A stretch of DNA of 30,616 bases from Mansonella perstans (taxonomy: Eukaryota; Nematoda; Chromadorea; Rhabditida; Onchocercidae), in NCBI GenBank assembly GCA_037074765.1, contig JBAMDO010000376.1, positions 1 to 30,616 of the forward strand. The letters are read 5' to 3'. Under the pieces are notes generated by a model. The model was given only the letters and a program-made list of their open reading frames with translations, did not search any database and was not told the DNA's origin. Every line of letters begins with the position of its first letter. Position 1 is the first letter of the stretch. This document shows positions 12,975 through 22,489 of the stretch, one piece after another. The translations under genes were made by a program, and so were the position numbers.

Positions 12975-13079
12975 AGTAAATTAAGTCACTTATTTGTTTA
13001 TTTTTTTTAATTCTAAATAGAAATTTACTTTCATATTTTAATATAATGCAAATTATCAAGAGAAACGATAAAAAACATT

Positions 13080-13151
13080 GAACATTTCATTGAGTTAGAC
13101 AAATTAGTAATCAATTTTTATGTTCAAAATTTCAAAAGAAAAAAAAATTAA
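13080..13151 (+). pseudogene. possible gene-tail fragment, copy A
   Basis: This is the left part of duplicated block A. An open frame reads EHFIELDKLVINFYVQ, then a basic end and a TAA at 13149. It matches the tail of the candidate gene at 15227-15325 (ENFIQLDKLIINF...). Relative to copy B, one fewer T near 13116-13121 and one more A near 13133-13137 compensate, so both copies reach the same stop. No upstream exon could be joined convincingly, so it may be a relic or part of an unresolved gene. Confidence 0.25.
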
Positions 13152-13237
13152 ACAAAAAATATTTGTGAAAATATTACAAACCAAATGTAATTCCTGTCAT
13201 ACTTCTTCCTGCAGCTCTCTAAAATTTCATAAATTTT
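13084..13237. repeat. duplicated block, copy A
   Basis: About 154 bp that aligns with 15257-15411 at high identity, roughly 90% by eye, with only 1-base indels. The similarity begins at ATTTCATT and ends at CATAAATTTTT. It covers both a possible coding tail and the sequence after it, including the shared GTGAAAATATTACAAACC and GCAGCTCTCTAAAATTTC. The copies are direct repeats about 2.17 kb apart. Confidence 0.9.
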
Positions 13238-13241
13238 TATA

Positions 13242-13334
13242 TATTAGCTTTTATAATAGATCTGCAAATTATTAAATGGAAAACTAGGGTTAAGTGATGT
13301 ATTAGCTTTTATAATAAAGCTACAAATTAATTAA
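13242..13334. repeat. 35-bp direct repeat, two copies 58 bp apart
   Basis: TATTAGCTTTTATAATA starts at 13242 and again at 13300. Each is followed by a related (A)GATCTGCAAATTATTAA or AAGCTACAAATTAATTAA. The first copy begins just after the right end of duplicated block A. Confidence 0.8.
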
Positions 13335-13567
13335 GGGCGTGAACAACTGATGGAAGCGTTAACTGGCATGTAGAATCAGATAGAATCTGTCAATTAAGTA
13401 ATGCCAAAAAGCAACCAAAAAGCTAAGACCGTTTACCATAATGACATAACCGATTCTTTAAAGTTTGTAAAAATTAAAACTTATTCATATAAAAATTTAC
13501 ATATTTTCTTGGAAAAGCTTAAAGCTCATATTGCACCGTTCTATTTATAACTAGCGCTTTTTACAAA

Positions 13568-13775
13568 ACATGGACACGTTCAAAAAAATGCGTGAATTTT
13601 AGGTGTGGATATAGAAGTGAGTGAAACTTCAACACAAGTTACAATTTGTAAATATGTATTAACATTTCTTGTAACTCATTCTACACGTGGATATGTTCCA
13701 AAGAAGTGTCAATTATCCAGAATATGATAAAAAAGAAATTGAAACTTTGGCAAGTTATAATTTATATTATAATTT
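13568..13775. repeat. diverged tandem duplication of about 117 bp
   Basis: The segment from about 13568 (ACATGGACACGTTC...) resembles that from about 13684 (ACGTGGATATGTTC...). In both, a GAAACTT...CAAGTTA(C/T)AATTT word follows about 60 bases later. Identity is low, perhaps two thirds, so this is old. Confidence 0.45.
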
Positions 13776-13828
13776 TTTCTAATTTTTTTAATGCCTGTTT
13801 GTCATCATCCGGAATATTTTACCAATAA
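13724..13828 (+). CDS. doubtful small ORF with signal-like N-terminus
   Basis: ATG at 13724 lies three bases after TTATCCAG, a possible trans-splice acceptor. The frame reads MIKKKLKLWQVIIYIIIF, then SNFFNACLSSSGIFYQ and a stop: a basic start, a hydrophobic stretch and an Ala-Cys at a plausible cleavage site. A+T-rich DNA produces Lys/Ile/Phe runs easily, and the segment overlaps an old tandem duplication, so this may be chance. Confidence 0.12.
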   Translation: MIKKKLKLWQVIIYIIIFSNFFNACLSSSGIFYQ

Positions 13829-14394
13829 TTTGTAAAATCTTAGCGCATTTTTACTCAAATTATAAGAAGTTTTACTAAAATTTTACTCTCCTCCGTATGC
13901 ACCTCTATCGTTAAAGTTTTAATTTTATAACTTAGTTATGATTTACGTAAATATGCGGTAACATTTTACAAAATACTGCTAAAATACTCGTGTGATGAAA
14001 AATAGATGTGATATTTGCTTTTGCTTTAAATTAATTTGCTTGATTTTGAATTTAAATAGATTTATGAGCTTTGAAACAGCTTAAATCAATTTGCGATTAT
14101 AACTTCAAAATTTTCGATTAAGATACTAATGAATTTTAACAAGAAAATAAAAAATTATCGTCTTGATTTATAATTTATATCAGATTTCATTGGCTTCATT
14201 TGACCCTTAACTTTTAATGAAACATTATTATTGAAGTATTTGAATTTGTAATTATTTTCTTATTGTTAAAAAATAAATCGGTGAGATTGTATGTAAATAA
14301 TATGACGTGCTATGATGCGTGTTATGACAAGTTAAGAGAGAGCTAAGGTGAAACCTGTTGTATCTAACTAGGGGCTTAAAGAAATCAAGGATGA

Positions 14395-14553
14395 GCTAAT
14401 GCTTCACCCCGTTTCATGTATATGCCAAAAAAGTTCATTTTGGGTAAGAAGTATAAGTGTGAGGAGAAAGGATGTTGCATTTCGAGAGACTGCAAACAAC
14501 ATGAGAATTCTACCAGAAATAGGAAAGTAACGACATTGATTTTGAGTAAATAA
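14395..14553 (+). other. G+C-richer island with overlapping open frames
   Basis: Two plus-strand frames are open. One contains MPKKFILGKKYKCEEKGC, then CISRDCKQHEN and a basic end, stopping near 14550; it has a C-x5-CC-x4-C arrangement. The other reads KEIKDELMLHPVSCICQKSS and would end at a GGGTAAGAAG donor near 14442. They are mutually exclusive and I cannot choose. A minus-strand frame of 61 codons here has no better support. No family is recognised. Confidence 0.2.
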
Positions 14554-15081
14554 ATGGGAAGAAGTTATTAAAATTTCGTATACAAGCAACAGAGATTAGT
14601 AAGAATTAATATAATGAAGAGAAAAAGAGAACTGATAAAACGGCATTGGCAGTGATTGAGAATAATTATGAAACTTTCATTTTTGCTTTTTTTCGTGCAA
14701 AAAGTTTGTTACATAATTTATGGGAAATTAGAAAAATTTAAAGATTATGTGTGACACACTTCAATGCTTCGATGAAGGTACCTTTCTCGATCTCAGATAA
14801 AAATTACCCTTGTTGCTTTTGTTTATAGTGTTTTTAAAAGGTGCATTTAGCACTCACTATACTTACTACTAATCGATGGATAACTTGTAAGTTTAACGTT
14901 GAAATTATCATTTCTCTTTTTTTCCTTTTTTTTTTCTTTCAATAAAATATGTAAGAGTTTAAAGTGGGGTAGAAAATGAAAGAAGAAATGCATTTCTTAA
15001 GATGAGCAAAAGTAAAATTGGTTTACTTGAAGTCCATAATAAATTAAATCAGAACAAATTACATTGAAAAGTTTGATAAAC

Positions 15082-15325
15082 ATGAGTTATTTTGATTTCA
15101 TACATGCTGATCTGCATTTATCCATTTTCATTTGTGTAAATCATGTTGTAGTAGATAACAATAGTCAAATGGTAAGATGTTCTTTATTCTTCTTGTTCAT
15201 AATATTATATTATAGTCATATTACAGGTATTAGTGCAGAAATGTATATTATTAGAAAATTTCATTCAATTAGACAAGTTAATAATCAATTTTTTATGTAC
15301 AAAATTTCAAAGAAAAAAAAATTAA
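15082..15325 (+). CDS. candidate two-exon gene, unknown function (62 aa)
   Basis: Exon 1 (15082-15171) starts at ATG and reads MSYFDFIHADLHLSIF, then ICVNHVVVDNNSQM. It ends at ATG|GTAAGA. A 55-base intron follows to ATTACAG at 15226. Exon 2 (15227-15325) continues in phase 0 with VLVQKCILLENFIQLDK, then LIINF and a lysine-rich end. The product would be 62 residues, small and partly hydrophobic. No family is recognised. The intron length, donor, acceptor and phase are all right for a nematode, and exon 2 overlaps duplicated block B, whose other copy preserves the same frame and stop. The small size and A+T-rich codons leave chance as a real alternative. Confidence 0.33.
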
Positions 15326-15411
15326 ACAAAAATTATTTGTGAAAATATTACAAACCAAATGTACTTCCTGTCATATTTCTTTCTGCAGCTCTCTAAAATT
15401 TCATAAATTTT
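15257..15411. repeat. duplicated block, copy B
   Basis: Direct repeat partner of 13084-13237. Compensating single-base length changes in a T run (15290-15296) and an A run (15309-15311) relative to copy A keep the overlapping frame intact to the shared TAA. Similarity continues past the stop into apparently untranslated sequence. Confidence 0.9.
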
Positions 15412-15529
15412 TTAAAATAAGTGTTCAATTAAGAAATATAAGATTTGGAATTGAAATTTTTTATATTTGTTAATATCATTTATATTGGTTGTTATAACCT
15501 GTTTCTCTCGCTGTAGGTGCTGTAACTGT

Positions 15530-15611
15530 ACATATTGTAAGCGTAAATACTGTAAAAATAGATGCAGTAAAGTAAATACTATAAGTATAGATACTGTAGT
15601 ATAAATACTGG
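15530..15611. repeat. diverged ATACTGTA-rich repeat
   Basis: GTAAATACTGTA, GATGCAGTA, GTAAATACTATA, GATACTGTA and ATAAATACTGG follow one another with a period near 27-29 bases. Two minus-strand frames across it are translations of the repeat. Confidence 0.6.
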
Positions 15612-16074
15612 GGCGATGAAGCATAAATGCCATAAATAATTCCCGCATATATCACCAATGTATTAAAACTGACTAAATTTAATTATTTTGCTGAATAAAA
15701 CACAAGATTACAAAAAACAAACGGTCAACACTTTATTTGTAAGTTAAGATTACTATTGCAAAAAAAGAATGATTGTTCGTCGTAAAAATATCTTGGGAAT
15801 AAAATTTGTGTCTTTAAATATTTTTACCATCAATTTATGGTTTTATTTTATCATTAACAATACTTAATAATCGTTGTTCTATCATAGTTCTTTTTAGCTT
15901 TTTGATGAATATAAGAATAATGAAAATTTTTTCTTCCTCATGTCATAGAAAAAAAAATGGCCTTATTTGGCCAAAAAAAAAAATGGACCTAAATGTTGTA
16001 TTGATGGAAAAACATAATCTCAAAATGTGCTATATTATTTTTCTACTTTTAGCATAGCTTTTTTTCACTTCACT

Positions 16075-16181
16075 TAATTTAGCTATGCTTTTTTCTCCTA
16101 TGGCGAGAAATAAATTTCACCTTTCTTTAAAATTTTTTTTTAATTTGGCTATGCTTTTTTCTCTCTGGCGAGAAATAAATT
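16075..16181. repeat. 66-bp direct repeat, two copies
   Basis: TAATTT(A/G)GCTATGCTTTTTTCTC starts at 16075 and at 16141, in both cases followed by GGCGAGAAATAAATT. The copies differ by a few substitutions and one short indel. A related AGCATAGCTTTTTTT sits just upstream at 16051. Confidence 0.85.
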
Positions 16182-16901
16182 GATTAAATTAAAATACTAA
16201 TTGCATCAGTGATAATTTCTTGAAAAGAACAGAAATTTTACCAGGCTAAAATTCGTATCTCAGGATGAACAAATAGAAGGGCTGTATAAATAAATGAAAA
16301 ATTATAGAAATACACCAGAAGAAGCTTTCTGCGAATGTTCGGTCAAGTTAAAAGAAATCGCTATCGTGATAATGATAATTACGATGATCATGACTGGTTA
16401 TTATACATCGTTCTTCCATGAATAGTATAAAGACAGACCAAATAACTGCACCGATAACTTTAACAATGAATGACGAAAATGTAATTCCATTCATTTTAAT
16501 GTTATCAGAAATTTTGCTTATTAATGGAAATGATTTAAATAGATTTCTAATGGAAATGAGGATGAAAAAATTGATTGAATGTATTTCAATGAACATAAAG
16601 CTGAGCGTAGATTTTAGCTCATCAATTAATGCTTACCTGAACTTTGAAAAATTGTATTTTAAAATGATAGATGTTACTAGGGCCCAATGATATCCATGAA
16701 GACAATTGTCGAATCAAAAATTTTTAAAATTTTTGCTAAAGCAATGAGGTCGTGTTGTGTGTGTTTAGTCTGTTCAAATTTTGCGCCTTGGTATCATCAT
16801 AAATTGAATTGAAGGATATCAAGAAAAAAAAATTTCATTTGATCACACATACATAAATGACAATTATAAGATAAAAATGATTTGATTGCAATTATTGTTG
16901 A

Positions 16902-17098
16902 TCAGTACATTGCAACCTGATCAGTTTGAAATCTGTAGTAAGCAATATCGGCTCGTTGAGGTTGCTCAGTTGGTGGATCGAAGTATTGTGGTATTAAAGC
17001 TGAGTTTATCTCATTAAAATTGTGCTTAATGATTTCCTTCGCTTCAGGTCTTGTCAAATTTTGCATTTCCATCATTGATGGAACAAATTTTGATTTTT
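16902..17098 (-). CDS. terminal exon of an unrecognised gene
   Basis: The minus-strand acceptor TTGCTTTCAG (ending at 17099) is of excellent nematode type. The exon begins in phase 2 and reads KSKFVPSMMEMQNLTRPEAK, then EIIKHNFNEINSALIPQYFD, then PPTEQPQRADIAYYRFQTDQ, and VAMY before a TGA at 16902. It gives 64 codons after the split one. Its amino-acid mix is ordinary, with Pro, Gln, Glu and Asp, unlike the Phe/Ile/Lys noise of the surroundings, and its G+C is raised. I do not recognise the family. Alternatively the acceptor may receive a spliced leader, with translation from the Met-Met at about 17073, giving a 57-residue protein. Upstream exons should lie at higher coordinates; the island at 17758-17835 is one candidate. 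Confidence 0.65.
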
Positions 17099-17546
17099 CT
17101 GAAAGCAATGAAAAATATATATTTTGTTTCATTGAGATTTTAAAATTTGATTATCTTTATACAAATAAATATTAATTCTCAATTAGTTAGCAATACATAC
17201 ATTTCATACTGTAAAGAAGTAATATTCTGACAAAAGAAAAATAAATCAAATGACTTAGGATGTGATAGTATCTAACTTATCAGTTAATTTCAAATTCCAA
17301 TTCTATGACACTATCATTTATAGACTTAAAGCATTTCTAGAATGCTTATGTGACAATGAAATCTTACTTTCAGATGTTAGTTCACCAAAAAAAAGAAAAA
17401 AAAAAAAACTAATTCTAAACACATTGCATTTAACATATTTTAATATTGCACTCAACAACAAGAGATATCCTATTCGAATCTGTCATCATAAAACTGGTTC
17501 ATCGATGAAATTTAATTTTTAAAATTGAAAAGTAAAAGCAAAAGCT

Positions 17547-17746
17547 AAATTAAAAATCAGAAATAATAGCCGAATCAAAAATCAAAATTAATGACCAAAT
17601 TAAAAATTAACAATAATAGTTAAATTAAAAATGGAAAGTAATAGCCAAATTAAAAATTAAAAATAATAGCTAAATTAAAAACTGAAAGTAATGGTCAAAC
17701 TAAGAATTACAAATAATAGCCAAATTAAAAATTAAGCTAAAGAGCT
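17547..17746. repeat. 25-bp minisatellite, 8 units
   Basis: Eight units start every 25 bases from 17547 to 17722 with no indels. The core is AAATTAAAAATNNNAAATAA followed by TAGCC. Substitutions accumulate but the period is exact. As 25 is not a multiple of three, it cannot be a repeated peptide. Confidence 0.92.
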
Positions 17747-17757
17747 GGCCAAATGTC

Positions 17758-17835
17758 GTTACTTCGGCGTTATATACTAAGACTGTGGTTTTCTTTCCTC
17801 GGAAGCAACAACAGCATTTCATCCTTTTCTTAACT
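17758..17835 (-). CDS. unresolved candidate upstream exon
   Basis: A G+C-richer island beside the minisatellite, open on the minus strand in two frames. One begins MKCCCCFRGKKTTVLVYNAE and could end at GAA|GTAACG, leaving phase 0. The other reads KDEMLLLLPRKENHSL and could end at A|GTATAT, leaving phase 1, which matches the terminal exon at 17098. Neither donor is strong, so I treat it as a possible upstream exon of that gene, with the frame undecided. Confidence 0.2.
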
Positions 17836-18322
17836 AACTTTAATTTTTTTTCTTTGTTTGATTTTTTGGAGCTCTTTGTAGCAACATAAATTTTACAATA
17901 TTACCGCGGTCATTTCGGATAAATGCATTTCAGTGGTTTTTTTTTTTCATATCATAAAGATGCCTTTTTTAAATGTTAAGTTTTTGTTGGTAATCAAAAA
18001 TTCCAGCAATTTTTTGAAATTTTTTCAGATTTTATAAAAAATTCTAGCATTTTGCATTATTAATAACATTTGATCATTAATTTAAATGAGTGCTTGATTA
18101 ATTAACAAATTGACACTGGAAATCGATTTCTCACAAAACTGATTTTTCGAACAAAATTTTAAGCTTCAGTTTACAAACAATTATCAATTTGTGATAAATT
18201 TCTTGATGAAGTAATTTTCAATTCCTTCTCATTAACAACGGTATTTGTATGTTAGCTGAAAAGAAAGCAAAAATAGCTGCAGGATTTTTTTTAATTCAAT
18301 TTGTTTAAACTTCAAGAAAGTT

Positions 18323-18390
18323 GAGAGAGAGAGGGAAAGAGAGCGAAGGACAGGAAAAGAGAAAGGAGGGGAGAGAAACAGAAAAAGAAA
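18323..18390. repeat. GA-rich purine tract
   Basis: Almost unbroken purines on the plus strand: GAGAGAGAGAGGGAAAGAGAG, then GGAAAAGAGAAAGGAGGGGAG, with only a few C. Such tracts can form triplex DNA, but no perfect mirror repeat is seen. Confidence 0.7.
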
Positions 18391-18645
18391 TTGCAAATTT
18401 TCTTTGAAATTTCATAAAATAAAATCTCCATAATAGATTTAAAAAAAAAACTTAGTCAGAAATGCTAATTAAAAACCTTAAAAAAGAATTTTATTAATAC
18501 GTAATTCATGTTTCACATTATATTCCGTTTAAATCTTAAAAATTGAACTTTTTATTTTTATAGTTTAAATTAAATTTTGTATGACAAAAAAAAGAATAAG
18601 ATTTCTTTACATGATATTTATTAACATTTCCTTTTTTTTCTAATT

Positions 18646-18693
18646 ACATATACGATAAATGATTATACAAAGATAATCATTTATCGTATATGT
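18646..18693. repeat. perfect 21-bp hairpin
   Basis: The arm 18646-18666 is exactly complementary to 18673-18693, with loop ACAAAG between them. The arms are not simple repeats; they include ACGATAAATGATTAT. There is no open frame and no target-site duplication obvious next to the arms. Possibilities: a small foldback element or a transcribed hairpin. Confidence 0.92.
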
Positions 18694-18974
18694 TCAAAAA
18701 ATCAATTAAAACATTTAATGAATGAAAAAAAAGATATTTTAAAACGTTACTGTGTGCTACCGTACATTATGAAGCATACGATACAGTGCAGTACCATACG
18801 GTGTCATATAGTATGAAAATGGAGATTCTTTTATAATTTTTTACAAAAAAAAGTTTTTAGAAATTGTACAAAAGGAATCCTGGTATAGTGTATGAACAAA
18901 AACTTTTACGTTTAAGTTTACTTTTGAAAAAAATTCACACAAATTCATTTGTCCGAAATACAATTCTGATCGCT

Positions 18975-19052
18975 ATTATTGTTATTGTTATCATTGTTAC
19001 TATTACTATTAACATTGTTATTATTATTGTTATCGTTATTGTTATCATTAAC
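18975..19052. repeat. ATT/GTT trinucleotide-rich array
   Basis: Imperfect ATTATTGTT, ATCATTGTT and ACTATT words. The 74-codon plus-strand frame crossing it is a translation of the repeat (Ile/Val tract). Confidence 0.75.
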
Positions 19053-19678
19053 TCCTTAATTTATCAGTCATTGGTAGCATTTGGTTAATAATTGTTATCT
19101 TGATTAAATGCATATTTTGGTTAATTAGCTCATTAAGCTCTTAACATTCAGATAGCAAAATATTCATTTCCAAACGTAAAAGTTCAAAATTAAAATTACG
19201 AACAACTAAATAAGTAAGTAGATTATGTTAACTGAATATATACGTGAAATTAGCACAATTTTTTTTTTTTTGATTTCCATTTCCTTAAATTTAATTTACA
19301 TTTATATGATTTGATATTTTCAAAGTTTTTAATCGGAATTCTTCAATAACTTTTTTTAGACCTTTTTTTTGGAAATGTATGGAAAGTAAGAAAGAGAAAA
19401 AAATTCAAGAAGTTTAAGGTATAGGTAAGTTAAAATTTCAATAAATTCAAAGATTATTCGGGCAAATTTAAATTTAAATAAATTCCAAAATTATTATTTC
19501 TGTCGTATTTAATGTATAGTAAATGAGCAAGTAGTGAAATATCGTGGGGAAAATTCTTAACAAATTTCAATTTTTGAAAAATGCTTTAAGCATATATTTA
19601 CTAACGGAAATTTTAAAAAAAAATTACTCTTTGAATAAATGAAAAAAAATGTAACTAAAAATATGTACAGTGAAATTT

Positions 19679-22251
19679 TTATGATGATTCTTTTGTATTA
19701 GAATGTGGTATTGATTTGTCTTCCTCAGTAACATAATTTTCTTCGCATCGTTCCTCGAATGTTTCCCGAGTGGAGTAATGTTCGGATGGTAATCCGCTAT
19801 GTGTGTTGATTGATGAGGTCCGTAGAAGTGATATCGTTGTTTCAGCTTGATTTTGATTTCCGTTTCGTCGTATTCCAGACGTATTCATTTGCTTTTGCCC
19901 ATCACTATTCACTGTTATTTCTTCTGATCGACCGACTGTTTCACCACCACCAGTACCGGTATCTGTACCAGTATTTGTACCAGTTCCAGTTTTTTCATAC
20001 AAATTACCATCATCAATTGTTCGATCAAAAGTTTCACGAATTTTTACTGTACTTGTAGTAGTGGTATACGATGGATTGCGATAACCACGTTTGCCACGCA
20101 TGGTACCAGTTCCATCAATTATTGGTGTACTGTACAAATCATTCTTTTCCTTTCGAATCAAATTTTCCGTATCACGTCCATTTTCTAAGTCATCCTGCTT
20201 GAAAGAACGATAGTTCACTGCTGGACGATGCTGATCGGCTACTGAAATTTAAGAAAATTTTGGGTAAAATTATAAGGGTAAAAAGAATGGATGCAGAGAA
20301 TGTTATTTTGGGTTAAAAAATTCTGAAATTTGCAAGCTTTCTTTTTTTTAAAAAAGAATAACGAGAGATAATAACGTACATTACATAGAAACATGCGCAT
20401 TAAAACACTTTGAGCGCTTAATGTCAGGATAGAGAAAATATCATAGCGCAATTGCACTTCTTCGATTATACTATTAATAAAAAAGTTTTGTTAGTAAATA
20501 GTTATGAAAAGAAGGATATCACATATATCACATATATGTCTTAAAATAAGAAATAAATTTGTACGATAGCTTAACTGATATTTTTTCAATTTAAATTTCA
20601 AATGAAACTTCATATTTCTGTTTAATTGAGTATGTAAAACAATTGCATGAACAGATTGATTATTTCCAGAATTTTCCAGAATAAATCCCTTTAAATCAAT
20701 CAAGTAAAAATAGCAAAACATCGACTAATATAATATTAGTATGATAAATGATGTTGATGGAGTTAAAAAATTTAATCCTGAAAAATGAATGACAATAATT
20801 GAATAAGATGAGTCATAATACAAAGGGAGGAGGTTACGGTTTAAAAAAATATAAAGTAATATTTTAATTTATTTGAAATTTGCGTTTAAAATATTGAGAT
20901 GTACAAGCTAAATAAAAGATGGCAGTATATTATAACAATCCTCATTCTATCTAACAAAAAAAATCTAAAATTTCCAAATCAAATCATCTATATTTCAAAT
21001 AATTGAGCTTGCCATATCAAGTTTCAAATAATTTTGAAGTTTTGCTTTATTTAAATAGTTGAGACTACTGTACTAACTTTTAAATAAATTAGTGAAATTT
21101 TGCTTTGTTTAAACAGTTAAGCTTATCGTACTGACTATTGAATAAATTAATGAAATTTTGCTATATTTAAATGGTTCGGCTTACGGTACTAACTTTTAAA
21201 TGGTTTTCTTTTTTCGCAATTGTTGTATCGAAGAGGTAGAAAAAAAGTATATTGCAAATTAAAAATAAACACTAACTGATCGCTTGCTTTGCTTTACTAT
21301 CCAAAGACTTGAGTTTCCTATGGCACCAATAAATTGTACCAATAAGAGCCAAAGGAAGAAGTAACCCTAATATTAAAAATAGTATCATTAACCTGAAATA
21401 AAATACAGTATTCTTTTTTTGCCAATTTTTGTAATTACAATTTTTTTGTTGGTTGTATAGAATCGATAAATTTTTTCATATATTTAATGAAATAATTAAT
21501 TAATGGAAAATTACCAAAGAGGAATTCCACTTTCTTCAACTATACAACATATCCGTCCACAGCATCCCAGATTAGGTCTACATCTGTAAGCAGCTTTTAT
21601 TGATAAAAAGAAAAGAAATTATGTTACTGTAAAAAAATTATACTTCCGATAACTGTAAAAATATAACTATAGCAGAATTGTCAAAACTCAACAATTTTGA
21701 AATTTCCGAAAAATTTCTAATGTTTAAATTTTTTTAAAAAAAAAAATGAAAAAAAAAAATTTTTTTATTACAAATAAATTGTAGTAATTAGCTAAATTAT
21801 TAATATATTATAGTAATTAGCTAAATTATCAACATCGAATTATAGTAATTAGCTAAATTATCAATATCGAATTACAGTAATTAACTAAACTATTAATATC
21901 GAATTGTAGTAATTAGCTAAATTATCAATATCGCTATAATAAATGCTTTTGAGATTGCTAATCATAAATTTGTTTATATTATTATTTTTTTTATTTCGCA
22001 AATCATAATGGTAGAATCTATTAAAATTTAAATTTAAAAATTTTTAATTGTATACCTAAAAAAGAAATGCCAATGAATTGTTCTAATTTGAACTTCCTGC
22101 TGATGAATTGTTGATTTGAATTTCCTTACCTAAATTCATATCGTTCATTACGACCGGATACATAAGAATCCTCGAAAATACACTCAATGAAATCATCATC
22201 ATAACCATCGTATCGAATTCCTCGACTAGTTGCTTGTATCAATAGATCCAT
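19679..22251 (-). CDS. STMC6/Shisa-like single-pass membrane protein, 289 aa
   Basis: Four exons on the minus strand join in frame: 22251-22130, 21583-21515, 21392-21277 and 20241-19679. Donors are AG|GTAAGG, TTG|GTAATT and CA|GTTAGT; acceptors are TTACAG, TTTCAG and TTTCAG. The 289-residue product has six cysteines before the membrane (C24, C42, C48, C49, C53 and C54; the core reads CRPNLGCCGRICC), one helix at about 65-86 (LMILFLILGLLLPLALIG, then TIYW) and a basic CHRKLK stop-transfer. The long polar tail carries NPSY at 158-161 and a Thr-Gly-rich run at about 187-202. Six cysteines followed by one helix and a polar tail are the hallmark of the Shisa/WBP1/CX/DUF2650 superfamily (STMC6), thought to act as membrane adaptors; this assignment is inferred from pattern. 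NPxY suggests PTB binding or endocytosis. Oddity: the ATG chosen gives no signal peptide. Upstream codons read IIFTLQILFAFYISI in frame, but without an ATG and with a TAG just before. Confidence 0.88.
20978..21203. repeat. 58-bp tandem repeat, about 3.9 copies, intronic
   Basis: Units start at 20978 (diverged), 21036, 21094 and 21152, exactly 58 apart. The core is GAAATTTTGCTNTNTTTAAA, then TAGTTNNG, then GTACTAACTTTTAAATAAATTA. It lies inside the third intron of the membrane-protein gene, about 75 bases from the membrane-helix exon. Confidence 0.88.
21780..21936. repeat. 32-bp tandem repeat, 5 copies, intronic
   Basis: TAGTAATTAGCTAAATTAT words start at 21782, 21811, 21843, 21875 and 21907. 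The period is 32 after a first step of 29. CAATATCGAATT completes the unit. Located in the first intron of the membrane-protein gene. Confidence 0.9.
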
Positions 22252-22302
22252 AATAGATATGTAAAAAGCAAATAGTATTTGTAGTGTAAATATGATTGTT
22301 TG
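22252..22302 (-). other. in-frame hydrophobic extension upstream of the ATG
   Basis: Immediately upstream of the chosen start, 17 in-frame codons read QTIIFTLQILFAFYISI, preceded by TAG at 22305-22303. There is no ATG in this stretch. TATAG could be a weak splice acceptor from an unseen upstream exon that supplies the initiator, in which case this would be part of a signal peptide. Alternatively it is 5' untranslated sequence whose hydrophobicity is a by-product of T-rich DNA. Confidence 0.3.
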
Positions 22303-22489
22303 CTATATGTTCGTAAATTTCGTTAATAGTTTTTATTTTTTTGAATTTAAAAGAAATTTCAATTTATCACTTCGAAAAATAAAATAATAAAAATCGATTA
22401 TAATCAATTGTGCATCGAAGAATTATGAATATTTTAGTTTGTTAAGAAGTAAAACTGAATAAATTATGTCGCATCACGTCAAAAGATTT

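Noticed and set aside
16418..16690. 90-codon plus-strand frame (MNSIKTDQITAPITLTMNDE...) and its minus-strand partner
   Set aside because: Codon use is fairly ordinary, but there is no acceptor before the ATG, no clear donor, and no recognised family. It remains a weak possibility.
17262..17522. 86-codon plus-strand frame with a PKKRKKKK stretch
   Set aside because: The basic stretch is an A run, there is no ATG start, and the neighbouring terminal exon is on the opposite strand. Length is within what chance yields here.
19810..20058. 82-codon plus-strand frame
   Set aside because: It is the antisense shadow of the last exon of the membrane-protein gene.
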